Shown here in pieces: positions 18,179-28,594 of a stretch of DNA of 32,429 nt. The notes below the pieces were generated by a model, which was given only the letters and a program-made list of their open reading frames with translations, ran no database searches and had not been told where the DNA came from. This stretch comes from Variovorax sp. YR752 (GTDB taxonomy: Bacteria > Pseudomonadota > Gammaproteobacteria > Burkholderiales > Burkholderiaceae_C), in NCBI GenBank assembly GCA_945860785.1, contig CAMATD010000035.1:1-32429 (forward strand), written 5' to 3'. How positions within the stretch are numbered: the stretch's first letter is position 1; every line of letters begins with the position of its first letter. The translations under genes were made by a program, and so were the position numbers.

Positions 18179-20498
18179 TCAGGCAATCTTGAAACGGGCT
18201 ACCGAGCGGCGCAGTTCTTCCGCCATCTGCGAAAGCTCGCGCACCTGCTGGGCGGTGGTACGCGTACCTTCGCCGGTCTGCTCGGTCACCGCAAAAATGT
18301 GCTGGATGTTGGCAGCCACCACGTTGGCCGAATCGGCCTCGCGGGAGCGCGGACTGCGAAATCTGCTCGATCAGCTCGGCGAGGCGGCGCGACACGCGGT
18401 CAATCTCGGTCAGCGCGGTACCTGCGTTGTCGGACAGCTTCGCCCCTTCGACCACACCCTGCGTGGAACGCTCCATGGCGCCCACCGCATCCTGGGTGTC
18501 GGTCTGAATCGCCTTCACCAGCGCCGAAATCTGGCGCGTGGCGTCTGCGGAGCGTTCAGCCAGCCGCTGCACTTCTTCCGCCACCACCGAGAAGCCTCGA
18601 CCGGCTTCACCGGCCGATGCGGCCTGGATGGCGGCGTTCAGCGCCAGCACGTTCGTCTGTTCGGTAATGTCCGAGATCAGCTCGGTGATTTCGCCAATCT
18701 CTTGCGACGATTCGCCCAGGCGCTTGATCCGCTTGGAGGTTTCCTGGATCTAGTCGCGGATGGAGTTCATACCGCCGATGGCGTTCTGCACGGCCTGCAG
18801 ACCCGACGATGCAGCTTGCAGCGACTGGCGCGCCACCGTGGCGGACTCTTGCGCCTGCGTGGACACGCCGTTGATTCGCTCGGCCATGGTCAGCACCGAC
18901 TGGCCGGTTTCGCGAATCTCGCGCAGCTGTTCGGTCGAGGCGGCGAGCAGTTCGGTCGAGGTGTTTTCCACCTGCGACGTCGTCTGCGCCACGCGGGTTG
19001 CCGTGTTCTGCACGTTGCCCACCAGCAAACGCAGTTCTTCCACCGTGTAGTTCACCGAGTCGGCGATGGCGCCGGTGATGTCCTCGGTCACGGTGGCTTC
19101 CTGCGTCAGGTCGCCTTCGGCCACTGTCTGCAGTTCGTTCATCAGCCGAAGAATGGCGGCCTGGTTGGCGTTGTTGACGCGGTCCGCTTCTTCGGAAGTT
19201 TGCTCGGCCGCCAGACGTTCGCGTTCGGCGGTTGCGGCACGTTCACGGCCTTCGCGCACCTGCACGAAACCGATGGCGCCGGCGAGAGCCAGGGCGGCCA
19301 GCGACAGCACGAACAGCAACACGATGGTGCCGGCGCCCAGGCCGGTACGTGCGGAGAGCTTGTCCTGCAGGTCGCCGAGCGACTTACGCAGCGGCTCGCT
19401 GTCGGTCAGGATGGAAGCCTGCGCTTCGCGCGCTGCGACCAGACCCTGCAGGTTGCCCAGAATGGCGGAAGCCTGCGTGCGCATCTGCTCATAGGTCTTC
19501 AGGATGGCTTCGAGCTGCTGGCGGGTCTGCGGGTCTTTCGAGCCGGGGAAGCGCTGTTGCGCATTGCCGTCGAGCAGACCGCGGGTGGTTTCCTGGAAGG
19601 TGTTCAGGTCCTTGCCGAGCAGGAACACGGCGTCGGGGTTCACACCCTCGACCGTGAAGAACTCGTTGGTCGACTTGCCGATGCGCTGCGTCAGCATCAC
19701 GAGCTGGCCGGCGACCGAGATTTCAGGCAGCGTGGCGTTCTGCTGCATCTTCAGCGACGCGACGGTTTCCGTCATTTCGAGCAGCGTGGACGACTGCTGG
19801 TTGATGTCGCGCAAGGCGGCACCCACCTGGGTCAGGATCTGGCGCTGGGCCAGCACGGCCTTGGCGCTGGCGTCGGCACGTGCGACCAGGGGATTGATCT
19901 TGTTCATCTCCTCGTCGTACTGGTTGCCCACGCGCTCCAGACGCAATGCGTCGTCGCCGTTGGTCAGGCCCGAGACGCGGCGCGAGAGGTCGTCTGCGCT
20001 GTCCTTCACTTCGACGAACGCCGAGGCGCTGCCGACGAGGGCCTGGGAGATCGACTTGGCCAGACGCTGCGACTGCATCAGCGACTGGCCGGTGGCCGCC
20101 ACCTGTTGCGCCAGGCGTTCCGCGCGAAGAATGGCGGAGCCGGCCACCAGCAACAGCAACAACACCGCGATGGCCAGCATGATGGCCAGGATCCGCTGCT
20201 GTCTTGCCGGGTTGGAACCCGTTCGACCCACGGGCGGTACGGCTTCGAGCGCCGCCGCATCGAGTGCGTCGGGCGTCTCGCCGCCGGCCAGCCCGCCGCC
20301 ATCGGCAAAGCCGGTGGGCTTGGGGGGCGCAGCCGAAGCGCTGCTGCCCTTCCTGGCCAGGCGCACGGTTTCTTCGTCCGGAACCTGAACGGTATCGACA
20401 TCGTCGAGCGATATCGAACCGGAGCCGTCGACGCGGGCCTTGTCGTTCCCGTTGCTCACGGGCAGTAATTTCTTGAACTTGTCGGCGATCGAGCTCAC
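18179..20498 (-). CDS. pilJ: Type IV pilus methyl-accepting chemotaxis protein PilJ, in-frame TAG and one frameshift
   Basis: This is a membrane receptor of about 772 residues. It has an unusual cytoplasmic leader of about 100 residues, a membrane helix at about 104-124 ([18 protein letters not shown]), a periplasmic PilJ-type sensor domain, a second helix near 390-410, and a cytoplasmic signalling coiled coil with the hairpin tip [20 protein letters not shown]. The frame meets TAG at 18750-18752, where MNSIRD, stop, [20 protein letters not shown] suggests Gln. At about 18350 one extra base disrupts [18 protein letters not shown]. The original frame ends [13 protein letters not shown] at 18179. 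Without repair the protein would lack its signalling tip. PilJ links pilus or surface signals to ChpA through PilI. Confidence 0.9.
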
Positions 20499-20540
20499 AG
20501 TCGGTCCTTCAGGTGGTTGCCAGTGCAGTGTGCCGAGGCA

Positions 20541-21073
20541 CTACGCACCAATACTCAAAAACTGGGGTTGCTGCGAAAGCGCCTGCAGGTTGACTTCCTG
20601 CAAGCGCTCCCCTGCTGCGTCGGTGTACAGATGCCCGTGCCAGGCAGGTGCTTCTGCGCCCGGGGGTTCGGAGGCCGTGAAGGCCTCTGCGCCCCGCAAC
20701 CCCGCAGTCGATCGACCAGCAACGCGCAGTTGACTTCGAGCAGCTCGTTGAAAGCAACGAGCCGCGATTGCATGCGCGCCGCCTCGGTGGCGGCCGGTGC
20801 GGCCGGCCCGCCCGAGGCGAACGCCGAAAGCTGCACGACGCCATAGAGGCCGCCGCGCAGGTTGGCAACGCCGAGGAACCACGACTCCGTGTAGGGCACG
20901 GGCTGCGGTGGCGTCCAGGGAAAGATTTCGCCGACATGGCCGAGCGGGAAGAGGTACCTGCCCTCGCCCGCTTCGACCGCGAGCCACGTCGCGGCCACGC
21001 CCGTTGTGCGTGCAGCCTGCAGACGGCTTGCAAGCCGGGACTGGAAGGCGCGGAGAGCGTCGCGATTCGCCAT
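20541..21073 (-). CDS. pilI: CheW-type adaptor PilI, frameshifted
   Basis: The CheW-like scaffold has about 177 residues. Characteristic segments are FPLGHVGEIFPWTPPQPVPY and WFLGVANLRGGLYGVVQLSAF, followed by NCALLVDRL. At about 20705 one G is missing (CTGCGGGG for the expected CTGGCGGGG), moving the frame. The true C terminus is GLRGAEAFTASE...LQALSQQPQFLSIGA-stop (TAG at 20541). PilI couples the PilJ receptor to the ChpA kinase. It lies 19 bp after pilH and 42 bp before pilJ in the same operon. Confidence 0.87.
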
Positions 21074-21092
21074 GGACTCGGCCGACTCCTGC

Positions 21093-21458
21093 TCAGGCCA
21101 GCGCGCTGATCTTGGACATCAGATCGGCCGCATTGACCGGCTTCACGATGTAGTCGCGTGCGCCCTGGCGCATGCCCCAGACGCGATCGGTTTCCTGGTT
21201 CTTGCTGGTGCAGAGAATGATCGGGATCGCGGCGTACTTCGGATCGCGGGCGATGGCGCGCGTCAGCTGGAAGCCGTTCTGGCCGGGCATCACGACGTCC
21301 ATGAGGATCAGGTCGGGCTGCTCTTCTTCTAGGCGGCGCATCGCGTCGTCGGCGTTTTCGGCGGTCTTCACGGCAAAGCCGTTTTTCTGGAGGAGGTCGG
21401 TCAAGAACACCAATTCAGTCTTGGAGTCGTCGACGACGAGGATTTTTCGAATAGGCAT
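21093..21458 (-). CDS. pilH: Twitching motility response regulator PilH
   Basis: This intact stand-alone receiver domain of 121 residues begins IRKILVVDDSKTE with the acidic pair. The phosphorylation Asp is in LILMDVVMPGQNG, and the switch residues are in PIILCTSKNQ and DYIVKPV (Lys). There is no output domain, as in the PilH and CheY families. Its start overlaps the pilG stop by one base (TAATG), which implies coupled translation. PilH opposes or resets PilG signalling to the pilus retraction machinery. Confidence 0.92.
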   Translation of the reverse strand: MPIRKILVVDDSKTELVFLTDLLQKNGFAVKTAENADDAMRRLEEEQPDLILMDVVMPGQNGFQLTRAIARDPKYAAIPIILCTSKNQETDRVWGMRQGARDYIVKPVNAADLMSKISALA

Positions 21459-21856
21459 TACTGCGCTTCCTGTTGAACGATGCCAAACTGCTGCACGGCC
21501 TGCAGCAGCTGGTCTTTGGTGAAAGGCTTGGTCAGGTAGTCTTGGGAGCCGACCATGCGGCCGCGGGCCTTGTCGAATACACCGTCTTTCGACGACAGCA
21601 TGACGACCGGAACCTTGGAAAAGTGGGCATTGCGCTTGATGATGGCGCAGGTCTGGTAGCCGTCAAGACGCGGCATGAGGATGTCGCAGAAAATCAGATG
21701 GGGCTTGTGGTCGTTAACCTTGGAGAGCGCATCGAAACCGTCTTCCGCGAGCAGAACCTCGTGCCCACCCTGCTTCAGAAATATTTCGGCACTGCGCCGG
21801 ATGGTGTTGCTGTCGTCGATGACAAGCACCTTGTAACCTGATCCATTCGGGCCCAT
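21458..21856 (-). CDS. pilG: Twitching motility response regulator PilG
   Basis: This intact single receiver domain has VLVIDDSNTIRRSAEIFLKQ at the N terminus, the phospho-Asp in LIFCDILMPRLDGY, the switch segment VVMLSSKDG, and the conserved Lys in DYLTKPFTKDQLL. I place the start at ATG 21856, 8 bases after AGGAG; a GTG at 21865 would add three residues. It is the first gene of the pilG-H-I-J-chpA operon. Phosphorylated PilG is the main output that promotes pilus extension and raises cAMP in pseudomonads; that downstream part is not testable here. A gap of 80 bp separates it from the rubredoxin gene upstream. Confidence 0.92.
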   Translation of the reverse strand: MGPNGSGYKVLVIDDSNTIRRSAEIFLKQGGHEVLLAEDGFDALSKVNDHKPHLIFCDILMPRLDGYQTCAIIKRNAHFSKVPVVMLSSKDGVFDKARGRMVGSQDYLTKPFTKDQLLQAVQQFGIVQQEAQ

Positions 21857-21936
21857 TGCAAACACTCCTGCTCATCAGACTTGGATGCCCGCCGCGCCGT
21901 ACATCGACGCAGATCGCGTAGCCCTATGCCAATCTT

Positions 21937-22107
21937 TCAGATTTCAACCATTTCGAAGTCTTCCTTGCGCGCACCGCACTCAGGACAGGTCCAGTTCATC
22001 GGAACATCCGCCCAGGCCGTGCCTGCTGCGATCCCGTCTTCCGGTACACCAACCGCTTCGTCATAGATCCACCCACAAATCAGGCACATCCAAGTTTTCG
22101 TATTCAT
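21937..22107 (-). CDS. rubA: Rubredoxin
   Basis: The 56-residue protein carries two CxxC knuckles, [12 protein letters not shown] and [13 protein letters not shown], that bind a single iron atom. It starts MNTKTW and ends FEMVEI-stop. Rubredoxins are small cytoplasmic electron carriers, for example to alkane hydroxylase or in redox defence. The length matches the family exactly. It lies on the same strand 80 bp before pilG and may share its transcript, and it is divergent from the ThiD-family kinase across about 110 bp that should hold both promoters. This pairing with pilG is often seen in related bacteria, but the functional link is unknown. Confidence 0.93.
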   Translation of the reverse strand: MNTKTWMCLICGWIYDEAVGVPEDGIAAGTAWADVPMNWTCPECGARKEDFEMVEI

Positions 22108-22218
22108 CGGAGCTTAAAGTCCTTGTTCATTAAATGCAACGAGTGTATCTATGCGTATCTCACTGGCGGACCGTAAACGTCGCGCCTATGCCACCATCCA
22201 AGGGATTCAGCCCGGCGT

Positions 22219-23181
22219 ATGACCATCTACTTACATCCAGCAGATAACGCCCGCAAACCGGGCGATCTTAACGACCCCTCGCAGGACGACGAGGAGGTGG
22301 CCGAGCGCGACCTGAATCCCCCCTGCGTGCTGGTCTTCAACGCCAGCGATCCGAGCGGTGCCGGCGGCCTGGGGGCCGATGCGCTGGCCATGGCGTCGGT
22401 GGGCGCACACGTCCTGCCGGTCGTCACGGGGGCCTACGCCCGGGACACGGCCGAGATATTCGACCATTTCGCCTTCGACGAGGAGGCCATCGCCGAGCAG
22501 GCGCGGGCCATCCTGGAAGATGTGGAAGTCCAGTTGATCAAAGTGGGTTTCGTCGGAACCCCCGAAGCCCTGAGCACCATCGCGGAGACCGCTTCCGACT
22601 ATCCCGAGGTGCCGCTGGTGGCCTACATGCCCAACCTTTCATGGTGGGACGAGAACCTGATCGAGGGCTATCTGGACGCTTTTCGCGAGCTGGTTTTGCC
22701 CCAGACGACAGTGTTGGTTGGAAACCACAGTACCCTGTGGCGCTGGCTGCTTCCCGACTGGAGCGGCGAGCGCCCGCCCGGTGCGCGAGACATCGCCAAG
22801 GCCGCCGGCGAGTTTGGCGTGCCCTACACGCTGGTCACCGGCATGATGCTGCCCGAGCAGTTCATCGACAACGTGCTGGCCTCGCCGCAGTCGGTGCTCA
22901 CCAGCGAAAAGTACGAGCGGCTCGAGGCCGTGTTCTCCGGCGCCGGCGACACGCTGTCGGCCGCCCTGTCGGCCCTGCTTGCGAGCGGCACCGACTTGGT
23001 GGCCGCGACGACCGAAGCGCTGGCCTACATGGACCGCTGCCTCGACGCGGGTTTCCGCCCTGGCATGGGCCACGTGCTGCCCGACCGCCTGTTCTGGGCC
23101 GAGCCCGAGGACGACGAAGACGATGAAGACCCGGACGCGCCCCAAGACTTTGCCCTGCCCCCTCACGACACCAGACATTGA
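22219..23181 (+). CDS. thiD: ThiD/PdxK-family kinase (annotated type: hydroxymethylpyrimidine/phosphomethylpyrimidine kinase)
   Basis: The intact 320-residue ribokinase-fold protein has an N-terminal extension of about 35 residues, the substrate motif [16 protein letters not shown] at about 40-54, and the anion-hole motif [13 protein letters not shown] near 240. Standard ThiD has GTGCT, with a catalytic Cys, at that site. The GAGDT form resembles pyridoxal kinases and ribokinases, so the substrate could be HMP-phosphate or a B6 vitamer. The tail is highly acidic ([14 protein letters not shown]). The stop overlaps the hemL start by one base (TGATG), so the two are probably co-translated. As HemL needs pyridoxal phosphate, a B6-related role is an attractive inference but unproven. 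Confidence 0.8.
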   Translation: MTIYLHPADNARKPGDLNDPSQDDEEVAERDLNPPCVLVFNASDPSGAGGLGADALAMASVGAHVLPVVTGAYARDTAEIFDHFAFDEEAIAEQARAILEDVEVQLIKVGFVGTPEALSTIAETASDYPEVPLVAYMPNLSWWDENLIEGYLDAFRELVLPQTTVLVGNHSTLWRWLLPDWSGERPPGARDIAKAAGEFGVPYTLVTGMMLPEQFIDNVLASPQSVLTSEKYERLEAVFSGAGDTLSAALSALLASGTDLVAATTEALAYMDRCLDAGFRPGMGHVLPDRLFWAEPEDDEDDEDPDAPQDFALPPHDTRH

Positions 23182-24467
23182 TGCCCAACACTGACCGCAA
23201 CGACATCCTTTTCGAGCGCGCCCGCGCCGTGATTCCCGGCGGCGTGAACTCGCCCGTGCGTGCCTTCAAGGCCGTCGGCGGCACGCCGCGCTTCATCCGG
23301 CGCGCCGAGGGTGCCTATTTCTGGGACGCCAACGACAAGCGCTACATCGACTACATCGGCTCCTGGGGCCCGATGATCCTGGGCCACGGCCACCCCGCCG
23401 TGGTCGAGGCCGTGCAGAAGGCCGTGCTCGAAGGCTTCTCGTACGGCGCGCCCACCGAGCGCGAGATCGAGCTGGCCGAAGCCATCCTCGCACTGGTGCC
23501 ATCGATGGAGATGGTGCGGCTCGTGAGTTCGGGCACCGAAGCCGCGATGAGCGCGCTGCGCCTGGCGCGCGGCGCCACCGGCCGCAAGAGCATCATCAAG
23601 TTCGAAGGCTGCTACCACGGCCATGCCGACGCGTTGCTCGTGAAGGCCGGCTCCGGCCTCGCCACCTTCGGCAACCCCACCTCGGCCGGCGTGCCGCCCG
23701 AGGTGGTGCAGCACACGATCGTGCTCGAGTACAACAACCTGCAGCAGCTCGAAGAGGCCTTCGCGCTGCACGGCAACGACATCGCCTGCCTGATGATCGA
23801 AGCCATCGCCGGCAACATGAACTTCGTGCGCGCCACGCCCGAGTTCGCCCAACGCTGCCGAGATCTGTGCACGAAGCACGGTGCGCTGCTGATCTTCGAT
23901 GAGGTGATGACCGGCTTTCGCGTCGGCCTGCACGGCGCGCAGGGCGTGCTGGGCATCAAGCCCGACCTCACGGTGCTCGGCAAGGTCATCGGCGGCGGCA
24001 TGCCGCTGGCGGCCTTCGGCGGTCCGCGCGCCATCATGGAACAGCTCGCACCCCAGGGCTCGGTCTACCAGGCCGGCACGCTCTCGGGCAATCCGGTGGC
24101 CACGGCCTGCGGCCTGGCCACGCTGAAAGAGATTGCCAAGCCCGGCTTCTATGAAGCGCTCGGCAAGAAGACGCGCTCGCTGGTCGACGGCCTGAAGGCC
24201 GCAGCGGCCGCCGAGGGCCGGCCCTTCAATGCCGACAGCGAAGGCGGCATGTTCGGCTTCTTCCTGATGAAGGACCTGCCGCAAAACTATGCCACCGTGA
24301 TGACAACCGACAACGCAAAATTCAATGCGTTGTTTCATGGTTTGCTGGACCGCGGCGTGTATATTGCCCCGGCGCTTTACGAAGCCGGCTTCGTGAGCGC
24401 CGCCCACAGCGACGAAGACATCGCTGCCACCATCGAAGCTGCCAGACAGATCTTCAGAACGTCCTAG
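23181..24467 (+). CDS. hemL: Glutamate-1-semialdehyde 2,1-aminomutase
   Basis: This intact 428-residue class III aminotransferase-fold enzyme makes 5-aminolevulinate from glutamate-1-semialdehyde, the C5 entry into heme and tetrapyrrole synthesis. The start [20 protein letters not shown] and the motif [11 protein letters not shown] are typical. The PLP-binding Lys lies in [18 protein letters not shown] at about residue 266, preceded by [17 protein letters not shown] three bases earlier is also open, but the ATG is preferred because of its TGATG overlap with the kinase. The stop is TAG, which shows that TAG terminates translation in this genome. Confidence 0.96.
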   Translation: MPNTDRNDILFERARAVIPGGVNSPVRAFKAVGGTPRFIRRAEGAYFWDANDKRYIDYIGSWGPMILGHGHPAVVEAVQKAVLEGFSYGAPTEREIELAEAILALVPSMEMVRLVSSGTEAAMSALRLARGATGRKSIIKFEGCYHGHADALLVKAGSGLATFGNPTSAGVPPEVVQHTIVLEYNNLQQLEEAFALHGNDIACLMIEAIAGNMNFVRATPEFAQRCRDLCTKHGALLIFDEVMTGFRVGLHGAQGVLGIKPDLTVLGKVIGGGMPLAAFGGPRAIMEQLAPQGSVYQAGTLSGNPVATACGLATLKEIAKPGFYEALGKKTRSLVDGLKAAAAAEGRPFNADSEGGMFGFFLMKDLPQNYATVMTTDNAKFNALFHGLLDRGVYIAPALYEAGFVSAAHSDEDIAATIEAARQIFRTS

Positions 24468-24470
24468 CCC

Positions 24471-24952
24471 ATGACCTCCTTGCGCATGTTGCCGGTGTTG
24501 AGTGTTGCTCTTCTTCTATCCGGCCTGGCACTTGCGCAGTCCTCCTTCGACCCGAAGAACATCTGGGTCAACCCGGGCTTCTATTCGGCGCACTTCGACA
24601 GCGGCAAGGGCCTGGAGAAAGCAATTTCGGGCTGGGGTTCGAGTACCCGCTGAGCGACACCTACCGCGTCACGGCAGGCACGTTCCACAACAGCGACCGG
24701 CGGCAGTCGCACTACCTCGGGCTGTACGTACTGCCCTTCGAGTTCTACGGCGTGAAGTTCGGCGCGGTGGTGGGCGGCTTCGACGGCTACCCCAACTACC
24801 GCAACGGCAACTGGTTCCCGGCCATCATTCCGACGGCGGCCATCGAGGGCAAGAACTGGGGGCTCAACATCGCCTACGTGCCGACGATCAAGAACCTCCT
24901 CTACGGCGCGATCACCTTCCAGATCAAGTACCGGTTCGGCACCCACGAATAG
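24471..24952 (+). CDS. Small exported, probably outer-membrane beta-barrel protein, frameshifted
   Basis: The product has a signal peptide (MTSLRMLPVLSVALLLSGLALAQ) and about 160 residues in total. The mature part alternates aromatic and polar residues, ending with an aromatic-rich strand (FQIKYRFGTHE), which suggests a small barrel. Segments such as FEYPLSDTYRVTAGTFHNSD and GFDGYPNYRNGNWF recall lipid A acyltransferase-like or related small barrels, but I cannot assign a family with confidence. The frame is lost at about 24622: GKGLEKAISG should read on into GLGFEYPLSD, and one base is missing. Only three bases separate it from hemL. The 3' end faces purH across 25 bp. Confidence 0.65.
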
Positions 24953-24977
24953 GCGCGTAGCGAACCGCGCCTTCCGC

Positions 24978-26612
24978 TCAATGCCGGAAGTGGCGCACGC
25001 CTGACAAGACCATCACGACGCCGCGTTCGTCGGCCGCGTCGATCACTTCCTGGTCGCGCATCGAGCCGCCCGGCTGAATCACGCTGCTCGCGCCGGCATC
25101 GACCACCACGTCGAGCCCGTCGCGGAACGGGAAGAAGGCATCGCTCGCCACCGCCGTGCCCGCGAGCGACAGGCCCGCATGCTCGGCCTTGATGCTCGCG
25201 ATGCGGGCCGAGTCGAGGCGGCTCATCTGGCCCGCGCCCACGCCCATGGTCATGCCGTCGGCACAGAACACGATCGCGTTGCTCTTCACGTACTTCGCGA
25301 CCTTCCATGCGAACAACAGGTCTTGCAACTGCTGCGGCGTGGGCTGCTTCTTGCTGACCACCTTGAGGTCGGCGAGCGACAGCTCATGGTTGTCGGCCGT
25401 CTGCATCAACAGGCCGGAGCCGATGCGCTTCACGTCCATCGCATTGCGGCCGTTGTCCCAGTCGCTCGCGCCGCCCGGCGGCAGCGCGATCTTGAGAATG
25501 CGCACGTTCTGCCGGTTCTTGGTCGCCTGGAATAGTTCCAGTGCTTCGGGCGTGTAGTCAGGCGCCATCAGCACTTCGACGAACTGCTTGCTGATCTCTT
25601 GCGCCGTCGCGCCATCGACCGTGCGGTTGAAGGCGATGATGCCGCCGAAGGCCGAGGTCGGGTCGGTCTTGAAGGCCTTGCTGTAAGCCTCGTGCGCATC
25701 CTTGCCCACGGCCACGCCGCAGGGATTGGCGTGCTTCACGATCACGCAGGCCGCGGACTGGGCCAGTCCGCCTTCGGCGTACGTGTCGAAGCTCTTCACG
25801 CATTCCCATGCGGCATCGGCATCGGCGATGTTGTTGTAGCTGAGCTCCTTGCCCTGCAACTGCTTCGCCGAGACGAGCGAGCCGGGCGCCGGATGCAGAT
25901 CGCGGTAGAACGCGGCCTGCTGGTGCGGGTTCTCGCCGTAGCGCAGGTCCTGCACCTTCACGAAGCGGCCGTTGCTTTGCGCCGGGAACAGCGAGCGCGT
26001 TGGCGCGGGCTGGCCGATGCTGGCGTCGAAGTCGATGGCCGAGAGGTAGTCGCTGATCGCGCCGTCGTAGTCGGCGATGCGGTTGAACGCGGCCACCGAG
26101 AACGCGAACTTGGTCTTGTCGCTGAGCTTGCCGCCGGCCTTGAGTTCGGCGAGCGCCACCGGGTACTGCGCCGCATCGGTCAGCACGCCCACGTCCTTCC
26201 AGTTCTTGGCCGCGCTGCGCACCATGGCCGGGCCGCCGATGTCGATGTTCTCGATCGCGTCTTCGAGCGTGCAGCCGGCCTTGGCCACGGTCGACTCGAA
26301 GGGATAGAGATTGACGATCAGCAGGTCGATGGTGTCGATGCCGTGTTCCTTGATTGCCGCCACATGCGCGGGCAGGTCGCGCCGCGCGAGCAGGCCGCCG
26401 TGAATCTTGGGATGCAGCGTCTTCACGCGGCCATCGAGCATTTCGGGAAAGCCGGTGTGGTCGGCGACTTCGGTCACCGGCAGGCCGGCATCGGCCAAAA
26501 GCTTGGCGGTGCCGCCGGTGGACAGCAGCTTGATGCCCAGTGCATGCAGCGCCTGGGCGAATTCGAGGATGCCGGTCTTGTCGGAGACGGAGAGGAGTGC
26601 GGTCTGGGCCAT
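24978..26612 (-). CDS. purH: Bifunctional AICAR transformylase / IMP cyclohydrolase
   Basis: The intact 544-residue protein catalyses the last two steps of IMP synthesis. The N-terminal cyclohydrolase domain holds [24 protein letters not shown] and [12 protein letters not shown]. The transformylase domain has the catalytic Lys-His pair in [16 protein letters not shown], followed by [10 protein letters not shown] and, near the C terminus, DAFFPFRDG. It is the third gene of dusB-fis-purH, 16 bp after fis, so it shares their growth-rate-linked transcript in this arrangement. It ends RHFRH-stop at 24978, convergent with the small barrel gene. Confidence 0.96.
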   Translation of the reverse strand: MAQTALLSVSDKTGILEFAQALHALGIKLLSTGGTAKLLADAGLPVTEVADHTGFPEMLDGRVKTLHPKIHGGLLARRDLPAHVAAIKEHGIDTIDLLIVNLYPFESTVAKAGCTLEDAIENIDIGGPAMVRSAAKNWKDVGVLTDAAQYPVALAELKAGGKLSDKTKFAFSVAAFNRIADYDGAISDYLSAIDFDASIGQPAPTRSLFPAQSNGRFVKVQDLRYGENPHQQAAFYRDLHPAPGSLVSAKQLQGKELSYNNIADADAAWECVKSFDTYAEGGLAQSAACVIVKHANPCGVAVGKDAHEAYSKAFKTDPTSAFGGIIAFNRTVDGATAQEISKQFVEVLMAPDYTPEALELFQATKNRQNVRILKIALPPGGASDWDNGRNAMDVKRIGSGLLMQTADNHELSLADLKVVSKKQPTPQQLQDLLFAWKVAKYVKSNAIVFCADGMTMGVGAGQMSRLDSARIASIKAEHAGLSLAGTAVASDAFFPFRDGLDVVVDAGASSVIQPGGSMRDQEVIDAADERGVVMVLSGVRHFRH

Positions 26613-26628
26613 GGAATATGCCGTGGAG

Positions 26629-26865
26629 TTATTTCAAAAGTTTGTGTTCAACCAGCTTCTTGCGAAGCGTGTTGCGATTCAGGCCCAACCATTGCGCGGC
26701 TTTGGATTGATTGCCCTCGGCACGCGTCATCACGACATCGAGCAAAGGTTTCTCGACCACGCGCACGAGCATCTCGTACATGCCGTCGGGTTCGGTGCCG
26801 CGCAGATCGCGAAAGTAGCTGTCCAGACTGGTGCGCACGCAGTCCTCGATGTGTTTCTTGCTCAT
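26629..26865 (-). CDS. fis: DNA-binding protein Fis
   Basis: The 78-residue nucleoid protein starts at ATG 26865 ([18 protein letters not shown]). Its C-terminal helix-turn-helix is unmistakable: [21 protein letters not shown]. Fis bends DNA and boosts rRNA, tRNA and other growth-related promoters. An upstream in-frame ATG at 26898 would add 11 Arg-rich residues overlapping dusB and is not favoured. It follows dusB by 17 bp, as in many proteobacteria, so it depends on the dusB promoter. Confidence 0.95.
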   Translation of the reverse strand: MSKKHIEDCVRTSLDSYFRDLRGTEPDGMYEMLVRVVEKPLLDVVMTRAEGNQSKAAQWLGLNRNTLRKKLVEHKLLK

Positions 26866-26882
26866 TGCTTCTTCTCTTCTCC

Positions 26883-27942
26883 TCAATCGACGGCGCAAGC
26901 CGCCTCCTCTTCACCGGACAGTTCTTCGGCCGCCTGGTGTTCGGGCATGCGGTCCATCCGGTCCGCAAGCCCGTCGAAATAGTCGCCGACCGCGCGCAGT
27001 TGCTCCGCGCAGTCCTCGATGGTGTTCATCCGGCCGCGAAACGCTTCGCCGTCGGGGAGTGCGCGCACATACCAACCGATGTGCTTGCGCGCAGTGCGCA
27101 CGCCGCTGAACTCGCCGTAGAGCGCGTAATGCTCCACCAGATGATCGAGCAGCAGGCGGCGGACTTCAACCACCAGCGGCGGCGCAAGGTAAGTACCGGT
27201 GTCCAGGAAATGCGAAATCTCGCGAAAGATCCAGGGCCGGCCCTGCGCCGCGCGGCCGATCATCACGGCGTCGGCGCCCGTGGCCGCGAGCACGTCGCGC
27301 GCCTTCTCGGGCGAGCGGATGTCGCCGTTGGCCACCACCGGCACGCGCACCGCGGCCTTCACGGCCGCGATGGTGTCGTACTCGGCGTGGCCCTTGTAAC
27401 CCTGCTCGCGCGTGCGGCCATGCACGGTGAGCATCTGCACGCCGGCCGATTCGAAATCGCGCGCCAGCTTCACCGCGTTGCGGTTGTCTTCGCTCCAGCC
27501 GGTGCGCATCTTGATGCGTGACCGGCACGTTGTGCGGCTGTGCAGCATCGACCACCGCCTGAACGATCTCGAGTGCCAGCGGCTCGTCGCGCATCAACGC
27601 CGAACCGGCCCACTTGTTGCAGACCTTCTTGGCCGGGCAGCCCATGTTGATGTCGATGATCTGCGCGCCGCGCTCGATGTTGTAGACCGTGGCCTCGGCC
27701 ATCATGGCCGCGTCGGTGCCGGCAATCTGCACCGCAATGGGGCTTGGCTCGCCATCGTGGTTCGCGCGGCGCGATGTCTTGAGCGTGCCCCAGAGCTCCT
27801 TGCGCGAGGTGACCATCTCGCTGACCGCATAGCCGGCCCCGAGTTCGCGGCACAGCATGCGAAACGGCCGGTCCGTCACGCCGACCATGGGCGCGACGAA
27901 CAGGCGGTTTTCCAGCGTGTGGGTGCCGATCTGCAAGGTCAT
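26883..27942 (-). CDS. dusB: tRNA-dihydrouridine synthase B, frameshifted
   Basis: The FMN-dependent TIM-barrel enzyme reduces uridine in tRNA D loops. It opens with LENRLFVAPMVGVTDRPFRM and carries the catalytic-Cys motif DINMGCPAKKV. Later segments VHGRTREQGYKG, VVANGDI and AVMIGRAAQGRPWIF are all present. At about 27515 one extra base breaks the frame: NVPVTHQDAH should join VKMRTGWSEDNRN. After repair it has about 352 residues and ends EAACAVD-stop. The start MTLQIGTHTLENR at 27942 shows no clear Shine-Dalgarno; an upstream start at 28050 in the same frame would add 36 unlikely residues. It is the first gene of the dusB-fis-purH operon. Confidence 0.9.
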
Positions 27943-28116
27943 TGGGAAGGAGGTGGTGCGCGTTCGGCTGCTGAAAAATGAGGCACGATTGTAGCCACGT
28001 ACGATTTCGGCGACTGAAACGATTTGCGCCTTCGGTACAGGCATAAACACCAGTGCCTCGCGGGGCCTTCTCCCATGTCGTTGCGACGTGAGCGCTGCCT
28101 ATACTTCGCCGACCTT

Positions 28117-28587
28117 ATGCAAGCCTGGCTCGACTCCCTCATGGCGCTGCTGGCGCTGCCGCAGTACGGCCTCTCGACACTGTTCGTCGCCGCGTTCGTC
28201 TCCGCCACACTGCTGCCGGTGGGCTCCGAGCCCTTCCTGTTCGGCCTGCTGAAACTCAATCCCGACATGTTCTGGCCGGCCATCGCGGTGGCGACGATCG
28301 GCAACACGCTGGGCGGCGCGGTCGACTGGTGGATGGGCTACGGCGCACACAAGGTGGCTGACAAATACTCGCACTCGAAACACCACGTGCGCGTGCTCGG
28401 CTGGCTCGAACGCCTGGGCCCGAAGGCCTGTCTCTTGAGCTGGCTGCCGCTGGTGGGCGATCCGCTGTGCGCGGTGGCAGGTTGGCTCAAGCTGCCGTTC
28501 TGGCCATGCGTGGCGTACATGGCCATCGGGAAATTTCTGCGCTACATCTCCATGACCGTAGCGCTGCTCTACGTCTTCCCTTCTTGA
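28117..28587 (+). CDS. YqaA-type SNARE-associated/DedA-like inner-membrane protein
   Basis: The protein of about 156 residues begins MQAWLDSLMALLALPQYGL. It has a PVGSEPFLFGLL motif, a conserved GNTLGGAVDWWMGYG segment, and a final hydrophobic helix (YISMTVALLYVF). This fits the YqaA branch of the DedA/VTT superfamily. Members are inner-membrane proteins, and some DedA relatives act in lipid flipping and membrane homeostasis. An ATG at 28075 would add 14 residues (MSLRRERCLYFADL); the shorter start is more family-like. Its stop is only 7 bp from the convergent glutathione S-transferase gene. Confidence 0.82.
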   Translation: MQAWLDSLMALLALPQYGLSTLFVAAFVSATLLPVGSEPFLFGLLKLNPDMFWPAIAVATIGNTLGGAVDWWMGYGAHKVADKYSHSKHHVRVLGWLERLGPKACLLSWLPLVGDPLCAVAGWLKLPFWPCVAYMAIGKFLRYISMTVALLYVFPS

Positions 28588-28594
28588 CGAAACC

